Shown here piece after piece: positions 46,241 through 58,059 of a stretch of 64,000 bases of DNA. The notes below the pieces were generated by a model that did no database searches, was not told the DNA's origin, and worked only from the letters and a program-made list of their open reading frames with translations. The number at the start of each line of letters is the position of its first letter. The stretch's first letter is position 1. Both the position numbers and the translations under genes were made by a program. This stretch comes from Megaleporinus macrocephalus (lineage: Eukaryota > Chordata > Actinopteri > Characiformes > Anostomidae), in contig CM038726.1 of assembly GCA_021613375.1 (NCBI GenBank), forward strand, positions 9,188,253 to 9,252,252. Reading direction: 5' to 3'.

Positions 46241-49200
46241 GCCCATCATGTATGGTCCTCTTTTGGGTCCTTTAAAGACAGAAAACTAGCTTAAATACAG
46301 ATACAGTTGTATGTAATAGTCTGAACGATCCTAATAAAATTCTAATAAGTAATGGCATGTTTGATATGTGTTAACATTCCAGATTATAATTTCAAATAAC
46401 AAATTGTTTGTGTCTAATTTACCATTGACATTGTGGAGATAGATCACTGTTAGAAAACCAAATAATTTTACACAAAGGAAAACTGATATTTCAAGTGAGA
46501 AACAGAGAATAGTAAGAACGTTAAATAATAACTATGTAAACCTAAAAAGAAAAAAAGATATATATTTCAAGGTTTTGTTTGTTTGGACTGATATTTTCTC
46601 CTACAAGTATTTTTTAAATATATGTTGTGAATTTATAGCATTTTGTTGAATTTTTGATTTTTCTATTTAATGCAATTATGTTTTGAAATATATTTACTAA
46701 CTGTACTATTGTAAAAACAATGTCAAGTGCTAGACTTTGGTGTAATTTCACCATGAAGTATAAAAAATGGGCTTAGGATTCTTATTTTCTCTTTCTCTGA
46801 AAGGACGGGCAAACTGGAGATCAGTACTTATTTATTTCTGTGCCTGTACAATGGGTTTTTTTTCATGCTAGCACAAGAATCTAAATGTGTATTTGCCTCT
46901 ACATTAGTGGACTTCTCATGAAGGGGTGCAAACAAACAAATATATAAAACTGACAATAGCAAAAATTTAGAATCCTGCATAACATGAACAATGAGATCCA
47001 CTCCAGGATCCTACATAATCTGAACAATGAAATCCTTGTTGGGTGCCCTCTTTAAGTGATGGTTATCATTTGCATCTCTCTTTCTAGCACAGCTTGTTTA
47101 CATTAAATAGTGGTACTTTGTGTCTCAACATGTTTTTGCTTGACACATTGCAGCCACTGGCTATAAAGCAAGAAAACATTTAATGAGATATTTTCCTTTA
47201 CTTCATTTTGACCATTTCAAACAATTCTTTGATAATAATATGGGATAAATGGGTAGTGTAAGCATTCAAATTAGGCCTTTGCCTATAGAGGCTGGATTCA
47301 GGGCAGTCTCAGCATTAAGTTTAAATTGTTTCAGTTAAGGCCTTGTAAAGTAACATAGATGCAAGTTGTGAACTAAACGAGTTAATTGTCAATAAAAACG
47401 GCTTTACTTTGAAGGGAATTTCAGTTTATTTATTTTGTAATGACAATTAGTACTTGTTATAAATTATGTACATTCAATTCACGATAGAGTAAATTGAATC
47501 AAACTGAAATGATGCCATTATATTATTGTGCTGTATAAAATAAGTATAAATATTGTTTTGTATAATTATTATTATTTATTATTGTTTTATATATTAAAAT
47601 ATTGTTGCTAACCTATGGATGTGGATTTGTTTCTTTTTTTAACATCACAGGTGTGAAAAAGTTAAATAATGTTCTCTGATGGAATAAGAATATGTGTGAC
47701 TAAGGACACAGTTCCAAGAGCACTAACTGGCAGGACTTTCTGTACCAAGAGGTCCTAAAAACAGACAAAAGTATCAAAAAGGTGTAAAAGGCAAAAATGC
47801 CAACCAGTCGAAATACATGAGAACAGCTCATATGAAAAAGGCAACACAGGACAGGCAATAGTTAGCAAACTAAAGAGGAACAAAATGATTAACAGGTGTG
47901 TTACAAAATATACAATGTAATTCATAAAATATATCATGTGGAGAGTAATTTGAGTGTATTGGAATGTAAATTAATGGAATGTACCAAATATATGTGAATG
48001 TAAGCCTTATATATTTTGGCAAATTTGATTAAACAATAAAAGTTCCATTTCAATTTATGATATGATCCATAAAATACATCACAAGGAGTCATTTTTAAAA
48101 TAATTAAAGTGTCTTAGTAGAAAATTAAAAACAAATAAAGAATTGTCAAAAAATGCTATGACATTGACATAATTGACATTTATAATAAAACAATAAATGT
48201 TAATTTCACCACGGTTTTTGAGCAACATTGAAATGGCAGGAATAAGAAAAGAAATTTGTGACATAATACATACAACACATGTGGAGACATTTTCCAACTA
48301 ATTATTAGGATTGGTATAAAAATGAAGACAACAGAAGAAACATCTTGCTACATGTGAAAAAGGCTGCCTTTCACATTTTCAGAACTAAATTTTGACAATA
48401 CATGTCAAAATTAAACATATCAAAAATACATGTGCAAGTACATGTACATTATGTTTTACATGTTGTTCCAATTGTTCTGACCATAAATGTGAAGACAAGT
48501 CAATATTTTATATTTTATATATATTTTTTACACTTTTTAGTAAAATTTTAAGAACAGCTGGATTAATAAGCGCAGTATGTCAGAGGTGTTCACCATCAGT
48601 GTGAAAAAGGCCCTGGCCCACTGCGAAACAAGTGGCGGTAACCAAGGATAAATTAATATTAACAGAGAAAGAAATGAAAAACTAGATTTGAAAATCTAAA
48701 ATATGTGTCATACTCCCAACAGCAGTTTTCTTCATTTATTTACTAAATGGCTCAAAGACCTGTTTTAAGTTTAAGGCTTAGAAGAGCTCTCAGTAAATAT
48801 GAGTTTTAGGGTGCATCACTCAGTAAATATGAGTTTTAAGGTGGATATTTCAGTAAAATGGGCTTTTAAAATAGATCTCTCAGTAAATATGGAACTTTCA
48901 TACAAACGTTCTACTGATGCACACACACTTTTCGGTGGAAGCTTATCTCTTAAATTCTCAAAAGTCATTGTCGAGGGGAGCACAAAACATCTGTTAGAAC
49001 CTGAACTCAGACAGATAACAGATAATAACATAATATTATATACTTACATTTAAATATTATAAAATGTATAATATAATAATATTAATATGTAATATATTAT
49101 ACACAAATTAGTGTATTCCAGTAAAATCTAATATTTCAATGAAGAAAAAGTACGCTCTTACCAACCTGATGATTCATTCTGAGGTCCAAGATCGAGTCCA

Positions 49201-49605
49201 GAGGTTTTCTCAGTGAACAACGAAGATATTTAGAGGAAGGGGGTTTAAGGGGTGTTTAAGGGACGTTGTGTGTATCAGATATCTTGCTAACACACATGCA
49301 GACTGTGGGAAAAATCTATCTATTATAATATCGATGTGGGGATTGAGGGATGTTTAAGGGATGTGTGTCATGCACACTGAGAACATCTTGTCTATTATAA
49401 CAAAATATCGACATCATTGACTGAAAAACACTAATTTGTCAAGTCGAGGGAATATTCTGGTATGCAGATACAGGAGTGATATCATGGGAATATCCTGGTA
49501 GAGATCAGATAAAGGCCAATTAGAGTCTAATTGATCAATACACATACAGAAGTAATATTATGGGAATATCCTGGTACAGATCAGCCTTTGTCAGGACTTA
49601 CTGAT

Positions 49606-49735
49606 GGCTTAGCCGGGTTCTAGCTTAGTTCTAGCCGAGTTCTACCCAGTTCTAGGCAAGTTATAGCTTGATTATAGCCAAGTTCTATCAGAGTTCTACC
49701 CAGATCTAAAAGACTTTTAGCAGAATTCTAATCAC
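49606..49735. repeat. 11-bp CTAG satellite, right part, plus copy
   Basis: 'ggttctagcttagttctagc' units, same orientation as 42361-42535, directly after the palindrome. Confidence 0.8.
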
Positions 49736-50094
49736 TGCTGAAACTGATAGACTCCGTTATATCTGAGACTCTTTTACTGAATGACTGTAACTCTAAAAAG
49801 CAGTGAGTGAAAATCTCACACTGTCTCCAGTTTATACTCAGAAATCTGCTCACTTTAATCTTCTCTCTGAGTTTCTTGGAGGAACAGGCTGGTAGTTTAG
49901 TGGATGGAGTAGAGTGTGAGTTGTGCTGTGTGTTTTGTGATTGGTTGTTTGGCTGAATGGTTAAGTTACTCGTCTCCTGTGTGAGAGAGTGAAGTTCAGT
50001 CAGCACAGAGAAGCACTTCTAATGGTTTGTGCTGGTAATGTAATGGCGTCTCTCTGGTGATATGGGTGATGTAATTTAATCTGTTCTGTCATTA

Positions 50095-50765
50095 TAGCTC
50101 TAAAATGTGTTTATCACAGAAACTCACATCACTATAACAACCGAAATATAAATTATCCTGCAGCTCTAAATTCTACTGTGTGTAATAAGACAGATATGAG
50201 AGGTATCAGATATTTTTTGATATATTGATTCTATATGAATGAAGTTTATTATATTTATTACATTAATGTTGTACTTTCTCCTCACAGAGCTGTCCAGCAG
50301 GGTTTTTATAAAATACTGTACAAACAATCAACTAGAACTGTGAGAGCAGATTTCCTCCATTACTCAGTGAACTAGTCGTATTTCTCCAGCTGTTTCTTCT
50401 TCTCTTTAAATAAAACTCATACAAACATGATCTTAAGTGTGTATCTTTATTTTACAAAAGTTCGTTTATTTATAACATGTGACTCAAATATGAGGCAGTC
50501 TTAGTGACTCTAATTAGGATATAATAGAATCAAAGGTGTAATAATGAACAGAAAGTTGTAATGTGAGGGAGAAGCTCTGGAAGCTCTAGAGAGAAAGAGT
50601 TGGGCTGCTAGCAGAGAAGCTAGAATATGGAATATTAAAAGAGAAATAAAAGTTTTCTGTAATAGAAAACTAATCTCCTTAAATAAACTTATTTAATGAA
50701 CTATAGAGACACATTCACGTACATATACATATCATCACTGAATTATAACACAGACATGCAAGAAA
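50095..50765. other. Intron segment present only in the plus copy
   Basis: In both minus paralogues the sequence goes directly from 'taatctgwtctgtcat' to the (CAGA)n tract. Here about 670 bp separate them. The extra DNA includes CTCCTCACAG followed by 'agctgtccagcagggttttt' and an AATAAA at about 50408, so an alternative terminal exon is conceivable. No coding domain is seen. Confidence 0.45.
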
Positions 50766-50880
50766 ATACAGACAGAGAGACAGAGACAGACAGACAGAGA
50801 CACATAGACAGACAGACAGAGACACAAAGAGACAGACAGACAGACAGAGAGACAGAGACCAACAGAGAGGACACAGACTA
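50766..50880. repeat. (CAGA)n / (GACA)n microsatellite, plus copy
   Basis: Complementary to (TCTG)n at 58286-58395 and 60800-60850 in the minus paralogues. Length differs strongly between the three. Confidence 0.9.
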
Positions 50881-51097
50881 AATTACAGTCAATAATATTA
50901 AAATTACTGAAACAAAAATATGAAATATGAGGTTCAGTCTGTATCAGATCCTCATAAAGAAAAGAAACTCTACAAACAGTGCAGTGTTTTCTACATTCAC
51001 TGTGTTGTTAAATCTCCAGCTTTACTGATATTTACATCTAATAATTCACTTATGATTCCATACATGAAACATTCACTTCATATTATTCTCTTCACAG

Positions 51098-51125
51098 GGG
51101 GATTCAGAAACAGAAGAACTGAGAC
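51098..51125 (+). CDS. Candidate 28-nt micro-exon (plus copy)
   Basis: CTCTTCACAG|28 nt|GTGAGTATA. In phase 0 it reads GDSETEELR plus one base. The minus paralogues carry the same exon at 58032-58059 (28 nt, GDSESEELR) and 60562-60577 (16 nt, ERKLR); the difference is 12 nt. Acidic, heptad-like content resembles the short linker exons of butyrophilin-type genes. The donor of this exon is the exact start of the 42-bp minisatellite. Confidence 0.6.
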
Positions 51126-54100
51126 GTGAGTATAAATCAGTGTGTAATGTGTGTGTTTAGATGAGTGGTAAGTATAAATCAGTGTGTAATGTGTGTATTT
51201 AGATGAGCAGTGAGTATAAATCAGTGTGTAATGTGTGTATTTAGATGAGTGGTGAGTATAAATCAGTGTGTAGTGTGTGTATTTAGATTAGTGGTGAGTG
51301 TAAATCAGTGTGTAATGTGTGTATTTAGATGAGTAGTGAGTATAAATCAGTGTGTAATGTGTTTATTTAGATGAGTGGTAAGTATAAATCAGTGTGTAAT
51401 GTGTGTATTTAGATGAGCGGTGAGTATAAATCCGTGTGTAGTGTGTGTTTAGATGAGTGGTGAGTATAAATCAGTGTGTAATGTGTGTATTTAGATGAGC
51501 GGTGAGTATAAATCCGTGTGTAGTGTGTGTTTAGATGAGTGGTGAGTATAAATCAGTGTGTAATGTGTGTGTTTAGATGAGTGGTGAGTATAAATCAGTG
51601 TGTAATGTGTATGTTTAGATGAGTGGTAAGTATAAATCAGTGTGTAGTGTGTGTGTTTAGATGAGTGGTGAGTATAAATCAGTGTGTAATGTGTGTGTTT
51701 AGATGAGTGGTGAGTATAAATCAGTGTGTAGTGTGTGTATTTAGATGAGTGGTGAATACAAATTAGTGTGCAATGTGTGTATTTAGATGAGTGATGAGTA
51801 TAAATGAGTGTGTAATGTGTGTATTTAGATGAGTGGTGAGTATACATCAGTGTGTAATGTGTGTATTTAGATGAGTAGTGAGTATAAATCAGTGTGTAAT
51901 ATGTGTGTTTAGATGTGTGGTGAGTATAAATCAGTGTGTAATGTGTGTATTTATATGAGTGGTGAGTATAAATCAGTCTGTAATGTGTATGTTTAGATGA
52001 GTGGTTAGTATAAATCAGTGTATAATGTGTGTGTTTAGATGAGTGGTAAGTATAAATCAGTGTGTAGTGTGTGTATTTAGATTAGTGGTGAGTGTAAATC
52101 AGTGTGTAATGTGTGTATTTAGATGAGTAGTGAGTATAAATCAGTGTGTAATGTGTTTATTTAGATGAGTGGTGAGTATAAATCAGTGTGTAATGTGTGT
52201 ATTTAGATGAGCGGTGAGTATAAATCCGTGTGTAGTGTGTGTTTAGATGAGTGGTGAGTATAAATCAGTGTGTAATGTGTGTATTTAGATGAGTGGTGAG
52301 TATAAATCAGTGTGCAATGTGTGTATTTAGATGAGTGGTGAGTATAAATCAGTGTGTAATGTGTATGTTTAGATGAGTGGTAAGTATAAATCAGTGTGTA
52401 GTGTGTATTTAGATGAGCAGTGAGTGTAAATGAGTGTGTAATGTGTGTATTTAGATGAGCAGTGAGTATAAATCAGTGTGTAATGTGTGTGTTTAGATGA
52501 GTGGTGAGTATAAATCAGTGTGTAGTGTGTGTATTTAGATGAGTGGTGAATACAAATGAGTGTGTAATGTGTGTATTTAGATGAGTGGTGAGTATACATC
52601 AGTGTGTAATATGTGTGTTTAGATGTGTGGTGAGTATAAATCAGTGTGTAATGTGTGTATTTATATGAGTGGTGAGTATAAATCAGTCTGTAATGTGTAT
52701 GTTTAGATGAGTGGTTAGTATAAATCAGTGTGTAGTGTGTATTTAGATGAGCAGTGAGTGTAAATGAGTGTGTAATGTGTGTATTTAGATGAGCAGTGAG
52801 TATATATCAGTGTGTAATGTGTGTGTTTAGATGAGTGGTGAGTATAAATCAGTGTGTAGTGTGTGTATTTAGATGAGTGGTGAATACAAATTAGTGTGCA
52901 ATGTGTGTATTTAGATGAGTGATGAGTATAAATGAGTGTGTAATGTGTGTATTTAGATGAGTGGTGAGTATACATCAGTGTGTAATGTGTGTATTTAGAT
53001 GAGTAGTGAGTATAAATCAGTGTGTAATGTGTGTGTTTAGATGTGTGGTGAGTATAAATCAGTGTGTAATGTGTGTATTTATATGAGTGGTGAGTATAAA
53101 TCAGTCTGTAATGTGTATGTTTAGATGAGTGGTTAGTATAAATCAGTGTATAATGTGTGTGTTTAGATGAGTGGTAAGTATAAATCAGTGTGTAGTGTGT
53201 GTATTTAGATTAGTGGTGAGTGTAAATCAGTGTGTAATGTGTGTATTTAGATGAGTAGTGAGTATAAATCAGTGTGTAATGTGTTTATTTAGATGAGTGG
53301 TGAGTATAAATCAGTGTGTAATGTGTGTATTTAGATGAGCGGTGAGTATAAATCCGTGTGTAGTGTGTGTTTAGATGAGTGGTGAGTATAAATCAGTGTG
53401 TAATGTGTGTATTTAGATGAGTGGTGAGTATAAATCAGTGTGTAATGTGTGTATTTAGATGAGTGGTGAGTATAAATCAGTGTGTAATGTGTATGTTTAG
53501 ATGAGTGGTAAGTATAAATCAGTGTGTAGTGTGTATTTAGATGAGCAGTGAGTGTAAATGAGTGTGTAATGTGTGTATTTAGATGAGCAGTGAGTATAAA
53601 TCAGTGTGTAATGTGTGTGTTTAGATGAGTGGTGAGTATAAATCAGTGTGTAGTGTGTGTATTTAGATGAGTGGTGAATACAAATTAGTGTGCAATGTGT
53701 GTATTTAGATGAGTGATGAGTATAAATGAGTGTGTAATGTGTGTATTTAGATGAGTGGTGAGTATACATCAGTGTGTAATGTGTGTATTTAGATGAGTAG
53801 TGAGTATAAATCAGTGTGTAATATGTGTGTTTAGATGTGTGGTGAGTATAAATCAGTGTGTAATGTGTGTATTTATATGAGTGGTGAGTATAAATCAGTC
53901 TGTAATGTGTATGTTTAGATGAGTGGTTAGTATAAATCAGTGTATAATGTGTGTATTAAGATAAATGGTGAGTATAAGTCAGTGTGTAATGTGTGTGGTT
54001 AGATGAGTGGTGAATATAAATCAGTGTGCAGTGTGTGTATGTAGATGAGTGGTGAGTATAAATCAGTGTGTAATGTGTGTATGTAGATTAGTGGTGAGTG

Positions 54101-54711
54101 TAAATCAATGTGTAATGTGTGTATTTAGATGAGTGGTGAGTATAAATCAGTGTGTAATGTGTATGTTTAGATGAGCGGTGAGTATAAATCAGTGTGTAGT
54201 GTGTATGTAGATGAGTGGTGAGTATAAATCAGTGTGTAGTGTGTATTTAGATGTGCAGTGAGTGTAAATGAGTGTGTAATGTGTGTATTTAGATGAGCAG
54301 TAAGTATAAATCAATGTGTAATGTGTGTGTTTAGATGATTGGTGAGTATAAATCAGTGTGTAGTGTGTGTATTAAGATGAGTGGTGAGTGTAAATCAGTG
54401 TGTAATGTGTGTAGTTAGATGAGTGGTGAGTATAAATCAGTGTGTAATGTGTGTAGTTAGATGAGTGGTGAGTATAAATCAGTGTGTAATGTGTATTTAG
54501 ATGAGTGGTGAGTATAAATCAGTGTGTAACGTGTGTATTTAGATGAGTGGTGAGTATAAATCAGTGTGTAATGTGTGTGTTTAGATGAGTGGTGAGTATA
54601 AATCAGTGTGTAATGTGTGTATTTAGATGAGTGGTGAGTATAAATCAGTGTGTAGTGTGTGTATTTAGATGAGTGGTGAGTATAAATCAGTGTGTAATGT
54701 GTGTGTTTAGT
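51126..54711. repeat. 42-bp minisatellite, about 85 copies, seeded on a 5' splice site
   Basis: The unit is 'gtgagtataaatcagtgtg' + 'taatgtgtgtatttagatgagtg' (42 bp). The first unit begins at the first base of the intron. Nearly every unit keeps GTGAGTAT or GTAAGTAT. Blocks recur at 334, 794 and 1128 bp (for example 'tattagtggtgagtgtaaa'-type variants at 51285, 52079 and 53207), showing later block duplications. The minus paralogues lack the array and have (CA)n nearby instead. Confidence 0.97.
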
Positions 54712-55385
54712 TGTGTTGATTGTTGATGATGAGTGTTTTGTTGTAAAGACTGAATGTATTTATCTGTACTGAGTGTTCAGATTGTTCAGCTGAACATCAT
54801 CAGCAGAAAGAGTTACTAACACACACTTCAGCACTGTATGTATCACTATAGTGTAGAACTCACAGCAGCCTGAGATACTGACACCATATTATTAACACTG
54901 TCAGAATTAATGTTTAGAATTCCACCCTCTCTTCATCACTTACAAACAAACAAACTGTTTGTGTTACTGCGTCTTTAAGACTGATATATGTAAATGACTT
55001 CTGATTGGTCTGTATTGTGTCTCCTTAAAAAAGCAGTCTGGATTGAAACACTCCTTATAACTTTAGTGTAAGTGGCCGGAGCTAAAAGATGAGTTAAATG
55101 TTTAGATGTGTAGTGGACTCAAAACAAGATGTATTTGCAGCTTAGTTTCCATATATGAAATGGAGAGTGAACAGTACATTTATAAACTTCAACAATGTTT
55201 TTGAACTACATTTTCTTCCTTTTTTTTGTTTTATTTAAAAAACAAATTTATGTTAAATTTTACTGATATGTGCCTTTAAAACTTCTGCACATCTTCCTGT
55301 ATTACTGAAAACAGTGATATAATGTTTCATCTTATTATATATTTTCAATATTGTAAAGTTTTGTTTTCTCTCTAATCTGTTATAG
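54712..55385 (+). other. Intron between micro-exons, arm of the tail-to-tail duplication
   Basis: From about 55265 it is nearly identical to the complement of 57435-57560. No exon is supported before 55386. Confidence 0.6.
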
Positions 55386-55399
55386 GTGTCATTTATCAG
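55386..55399 (+). CDS. Candidate 14-nt micro-exon (plus copy)
   Basis: AATCTGTTATAG|GTGTCATTTATCAG|GTGAGC. It follows the 28-nt exon in phase 1 and returns to phase 0 (R VIYQ). The minus paralogue has 17 nt at 57418-57434, 3 nt longer. Later exons of this copy would lie in the sequence gap. Confidence 0.5.
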
Positions 55400-55500
55400 G
55401 TGAGCACATTATTCTAAATAGACCACATTTCCTTAATAATCTGCTTTAATATGATTTTAATAAATCTATGAATATAAACATTATTGTGTGTAAAATGTGT

Positions 55501-56500
55501 NNNNNNNNNNNNNNNNNNNNNNNNNNNNNNNNNNNNNNNNNNNNNNNNNNNNNNNNNNNNNNNNNNNNNNNNNNNNNNNNNNNNNNNNNNNNNNNNNNNN
55601 NNNNNNNNNNNNNNNNNNNNNNNNNNNNNNNNNNNNNNNNNNNNNNNNNNNNNNNNNNNNNNNNNNNNNNNNNNNNNNNNNNNNNNNNNNNNNNNNNNNN
55701 NNNNNNNNNNNNNNNNNNNNNNNNNNNNNNNNNNNNNNNNNNNNNNNNNNNNNNNNNNNNNNNNNNNNNNNNNNNNNNNNNNNNNNNNNNNNNNNNNNNN
55801 NNNNNNNNNNNNNNNNNNNNNNNNNNNNNNNNNNNNNNNNNNNNNNNNNNNNNNNNNNNNNNNNNNNNNNNNNNNNNNNNNNNNNNNNNNNNNNNNNNNN
55901 NNNNNNNNNNNNNNNNNNNNNNNNNNNNNNNNNNNNNNNNNNNNNNNNNNNNNNNNNNNNNNNNNNNNNNNNNNNNNNNNNNNNNNNNNNNNNNNNNNNN
56001 NNNNNNNNNNNNNNNNNNNNNNNNNNNNNNNNNNNNNNNNNNNNNNNNNNNNNNNNNNNNNNNNNNNNNNNNNNNNNNNNNNNNNNNNNNNNNNNNNNNN
56101 NNNNNNNNNNNNNNNNNNNNNNNNNNNNNNNNNNNNNNNNNNNNNNNNNNNNNNNNNNNNNNNNNNNNNNNNNNNNNNNNNNNNNNNNNNNNNNNNNNNN
56201 NNNNNNNNNNNNNNNNNNNNNNNNNNNNNNNNNNNNNNNNNNNNNNNNNNNNNNNNNNNNNNNNNNNNNNNNNNNNNNNNNNNNNNNNNNNNNNNNNNNN
56301 NNNNNNNNNNNNNNNNNNNNNNNNNNNNNNNNNNNNNNNNNNNNNNNNNNNNNNNNNNNNNNNNNNNNNNNNNNNNNNNNNNNNNNNNNNNNNNNNNNNN
56401 NNNNNNNNNNNNNNNNNNNNNNNNNNNNNNNNNNNNNNNNNNNNNNNNNNNNNNNNNNNNNNNNNNNNNNNNNNNNNNNNNNNNNNNNNNNNNNNNNNNN
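55501..56500. other. Assembly gap, exactly 1,000 N
   Basis: A round number implies a gap of unknown size. It sits at the junction of two inverted gene copies, where the 3' exons of both should meet. Open frames reported across it are artefacts. Confidence 0.98.
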
Positions 56501-56648
56501 AATCACATGACAGAAAATTAAATAACTTTTTTAATAATATAAATTTATCACCTCAAACAAGTAAAGTCACAAGCAGTCTAAACTATACATCATACCAACA
56601 ACACCTTGAAACACACACGCTTATAAAAATAAACATGATCATCCTCAC

Positions 56649-56709
56649 CGGTCAGCAGAGCAGATTCCACCATTTTCATTCTCTCCTCTTCTGTCCATTC
56701 TCTCTTACT
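56649..56709 (-). CDS. 61-nt exon of minus-strand paralogue
   Basis: On the minus strand, CTGTTTTATTCAG|61 nt|GTGAGG. In the phase 0 left by the 17-nt exon it is open throughout: SKREWTEEERMKM then VESALLT plus one base. It is charged and helical, consistent with a coiled-coil or linker following the acidic heptads. Its counterpart in the plus copy must lie in the gap. The product family is not recognised from this piece alone. Confidence 0.6.
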
Positions 56710-57417
56710 CTGAATAAAACAGAGTGAAGATTTCATGTATGACGTCATTCTGTATGTTATATGATCAGTAAGTGTTTCTCTGTTTAAATCACTGTTAATG
56801 TGTCAGTATGAATCACTGAGAGCTGATATTAATAACAGTAGAGACTCTGATGAGTTGAACTGATTTAAACTGATATTGTGTTTGAAAATCAGCATCTTTT
56901 AAAGTCGTGTTTAATCAGCATTATGTTCATTATTTGTTTACAGTTGTGGGACTTTAAACACAGTCTGACTGAGACAGAGTTCACACATACACTACAGAGA
57001 CTGTGCTGTGATCATCACACACAGTATTTGATTAAGAACTGAATAAGAGCTATTTTACATCTTATACTTTCAGTTTTCAGAACAAATCATTCATCAATCA
57101 GGACCTCATGGGAAGAGAGTAACAGATCCACAGAAACACCCAAATCAGAAAAGAGGAATTAAAACTAGTTCCAGCTCTGCAGCGTCTGAGGATCATGATC
57201 ACTTACAGAACACTGATCAGCATTAACACTATAATAACATCAACTCAACACCATGAAAGAGAAATCAACATCAAAGAAGCTCAATTAATGTAAACTTTAT
57301 GAAGAATAAACTCTGAACACATTTTACACACAATAATGTTTATATTCATAGATTTATTAAAATCATATTAAAGCAGATTATTAAGGAAATGTGGTCTATT
57401 TAGAATAATATGCTTAC

Positions 57418-57434
57418 CTGAGAAACATAGACAT
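57418..57434 (-). CDS. 17-nt micro-exon of minus-strand paralogue
   Basis: On the minus strand, CTGTTATAG|ATGTCTATGTTTCTCAG|GTAAGC. It takes phase 1 to phase 0 (H VYVSQ). It is orthologous in position to 55386-55399. Confidence 0.55.
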
Positions 57435-57906
57435 CTATAACAGATTAGAGAAAAAACAAAACTTTACAATATTGAAAATATATAATACGATAAAACATTA
57501 TATCACTGTTTTCTACAGTAATACAGGAAGATTTTGTGTAGAAGTTTTAAAGGGACTTATCGTGAAAATTTAATTCTCCTCTATTGTTTTTAAATATGGA
57601 TCTTTAAAGAACTCTAGCTGCTACTGTATTAACAGTTAGACTTTTAAACTCTTTATAATAATCATTAGTTCCTCTTTCAGATCATGTTTATATTCTAGAG
57701 TTTGAGAGGAAAAATGAATAAACACTAAAACTGAAACTGCAAGTTAATGAGTCAAAGATGAAGCTGGTTTAAAGTGTGAGATGTTCTGTATCTTCTGAGA
57801 AGTGAACCTGATCATCTGTATGTAAGAAAATAATATTAATGATAATCAGAGTGAAAAACTGTGAACTTCACTTCATAATCCGTCAGTATCAGTGTGTAGA
57901 TCAGAT

Positions 57907-57916
57907 TTGTGTGTGT

Positions 57917-57960
<44 letters not shown>
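57907..57960. repeat. (GT)n microsatellite
   Basis: Just inside the intron that in the plus copy carries the 42-bp array. Confidence 0.97.
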
Positions 57961-57965
<5 letters not shown>

Positions 57966-58031
57966 AGGTAACAGTGTTATTAATGGTGTGTATAGGTGTG
58001 AAGATCAGATTTGTGACTGATTTATACTCAC

Positions 58032-58059
58032 GTCTCAGTTCTTCTGACTCGGAATCCCC
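58032..58059 (-). CDS. 28-nt micro-exon of minus-strand paralogue
   Basis: On the minus strand, CTCTTGACAG|28 nt|GTGAGTATA. It reads GDSESEELR in phase 0. Three substitutions versus 51098-51125 change one or two residues only. Confidence 0.65.

Larger units (their letters stand above)
42590..49565. repeat. 7-kb near-perfectly centred palindrome (long inverted repeat)
   Basis: The left arm (about 42590-46210) matches the complement of the right arm (46211-49565). Matched landmarks are the centre at 46210/46211, 'taagctagttttctgtcttt' (46141 / 46276), 'gttagtgctcttggaactgt' (44652 / 47710), 'cagtgggcctgggcc' (43412 / 48609), the 'agtaaatatg' mini-repeats (43110-43240 / 48790-48900), and 'cagaatgaatcatcaggttgg' (42896 / 49160). 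Sampled arm identity is roughly 85-90%. The arms differ in length because of indels, including about 180 bp inserted at 45540-45715 in the left arm. I see no gene inside. Confidence 0.95.

Noticed and set aside
42590..49565. Palindrome as an assembly artefact
   Set aside because: The arms differ by many substitutions and indels and carry private insertions, which a mirrored misassembly would not show. Still worth long-read proof.
49728..50006. 92-codon frame (SINWRQCEIFTHCFLEL...) on the minus strand, with relatives at 58640-58846 and 61095-61301
   Set aside because: The three copies are paralogous intron DNA. A 2-nt difference in a CA run breaks the upstream half of the frame between copies, so conservation reflects recent duplication, not coding.
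51491..53769. Several 76-118 codon frames with a YTHHSSKHTHYTLI repeat on the minus strand
   Set aside because: A 42-bp unit is 14 codons, so frames stay open by arithmetic; no start context or splice support.
55468..56727. Long frames of 337-419 codons
   Set aside because: They run through 1,000 N and are artefacts of the gap.
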